A stretch of 12,686 nucleotides of DNA from JBIKLM01 sp044375105. Its GTDB lineage: Bacteria > Planctomycetota > UBA1135 > GCA-002686595. Both the position numbers and the translations under genes were made by a program. The stretch covers positions 1 to 12,686 of the forward strand of contig JBILNK010000127.1 in assembly GCA_044375105.1 (NCBI GenBank), in the 5' to 3' direction. Shown one piece after another: positions 12,063 through 12,686 of the stretch. The notes beneath the pieces are model-generated. The model ran no database searches. It was given only the letters and a program-made list of their open reading frames with translations, and had not been told where the DNA came from. Each line of letters begins with the position of its first letter. The stretch's first letter is position 1.

Positions 12063-12686
12063 CAGCGTTGCCCCTCCGCGGCTCCGGCGGGCTCGGGCTG
12101 CGTCTCGCTCGCCCGGCGCACCGCCTCCAGGCGGTCGCGGCGGCTGACCGGCAGGGTCAGCAGCCGCAGCTCGACCCTGCGGTTGTCGAGGCGCGCATCC
12201 GCTCCCTGGCCCACGCTGCGTGGCCGGCTGGTCCCGTGTCCGGTCAGTTGGATCCGCTCGGGCTCGATGCCCGCGTTGATCAACTCCAGGGCCGCGCGCC
12301 GGGCGCGCTCGAAAGACTCGGCCTCCGCATCGGGGAATTCGGCGCTGGGGGCGAAATCGCTGGCGCTGTGGCCTTCGACGACCACCAGGTGGGGGTAATG
12401 CAGGATCGCCTTGGCGGTCTCGCGCAGGCCGGCGCTGAGGATCGGATTGGGGTCGAGGGCCCCGGCCGCGTAGCCCGCCTCCCGCTCCCAGGCGATCGCC
12501 AGACCGTCGCCGAGGCGGTTCAGGTCTACGGGCAGGTGGTCCGGGCGCTGCGCCGTGGACTGCTGGCTGCGCTCCGGGGGCATCTCCGAGCTGGGCCGGT
12601 TGTGCGGCGAATCCGCGCCCCGTGCGGGGTCCGTGTCCGCGATCAGGTCCGGGGTCGGCCCGGCGGTCAGCCGCGACGATTCATAG
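12062..12686 (-). CDS. Second MotB/OmpA-like peptidoglycan-binding protein, N-terminus beyond the window
   Basis: The frame is open to the window edge, so only the last 207 codons are seen. The first 70 or so visible residues are a polar linker rich in Pro, Asp and Ser. From about DPNPILSAGLRET to the end lies a clear OmpA-like domain: VVVEGHSAS, the helix ESFERARRAALELINAGIEPERIQLTGHG, and LDNRRVELRLL with the peptidoglycan-binding asparagine/arginine motif. Its position directly upstream of and overlapping motB suggests it is a paralogous stator subunit, with its membrane segment outside the window. It could instead be a soluble or lipoprotein OmpA-type anchor; the missing N-terminus decides. 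An internal ATG at 12583 exists, but there is no stop upstream of it and no reason to prefer it. Confidence 0.75.
   Translation of the reverse strand, partial: YESSRLTAGPTPDLIADTDPARGADSPHNRPSSEMPPERSQQSTAQRPDHLPVDLNRLGDGLAIAWEREAGYAAGALDPNPILSAGLRETAKAILHYPHLVVVEGHSASDFAPSAEFPDAEAESFERARRAALELINAGIEPERIQLTGHGTSRPRSVGQGADARLDNRRVELRLLTLPVSRRDRLEAVRRASETQPEPAGAAEGQR
12071..12077 (-). promoter_or_regulatory. Shine-Dalgarno site for motB
   Basis: GGAGGGG on the minus strand, eight bases before ATG 12062. It lies inside the 3' end of the upstream OmpA/MotB-like gene and supports the chosen start. The neighbouring fliL, fliM and fliN genes lack such a site. Confidence 0.65.

Overview
The window is very GC-rich, tightly packed bacterial chromosome with no mobile element, RNA gene or CRISPR array that I can see. 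The best guess for the source is a Planctomycetota-like bacterium. Two unrelated secreted proteins end in the same roughly 100-residue C-terminal domain (a pattern like 'LPxPxNPALxGIxVxxQWxVxxxG...L'), which I associate from memory with exported proteins of that phylum. Few genes have a Shine-Dalgarno sequence. The assignment is an inference and no 16S gene is present to test it.

Layout. (1) 1-3116, plus strand: the end of a histidine operon. It holds the tail of hisF, then a three-domain HisA-HisI-HisE fusion, then an enlarged hisD. The genes overlap by a few bases, so translation is probably coupled. Together they cover PRA-CH, PRA-PH, ProFAR isomerase, IGP synthase cyclase and histidinol dehydrogenase steps. 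(2) 3146-4798, minus strand: an exported di-haem cytochrome-c peroxidase with the planctomycete-type C-terminal domain, convergent with hisD. (3) 4999-5973, plus strand: a YrbG-type Ca2+(or Na+)/cation exchanger, divergent from the peroxidase. A perfect 16-bp palindrome lies in the shared 200-bp upstream region. (4) 6057-8441, minus strand: a 794-residue secreted protein that reads as a seven-bladed beta-propeller followed by the same C-terminal domain. A strong hairpin terminator separates it from the exchanger. (5) 8659-9108, minus strand: an unrecognised 149-residue protein, with a well-formed sigma70-type promoter overlapping a 17-bp dyad upstream and a four-unit 18-bp tandem repeat at its stop codon. 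(6) 9277-12686, minus strand: part of a flagellar motor/switch operon in the order motB-like (partial), motB, fliL, fliM, fliN.

The flagellar genes supply the stator (two consecutive MotB-family proteins), the basal-body protein FliL and the C-ring switch proteins FliM and FliN. The two MotB paralogues look complementary: the complete one keeps the membrane aspartate but has a degraded peptidoglycan-binding motif, while the partial one has a good motif. The other points worth a second look are the HisA-HisI-HisE fusion, the HisD extensions, the shared C-terminal domain, and the dyad and repeat elements around the unknown gene.
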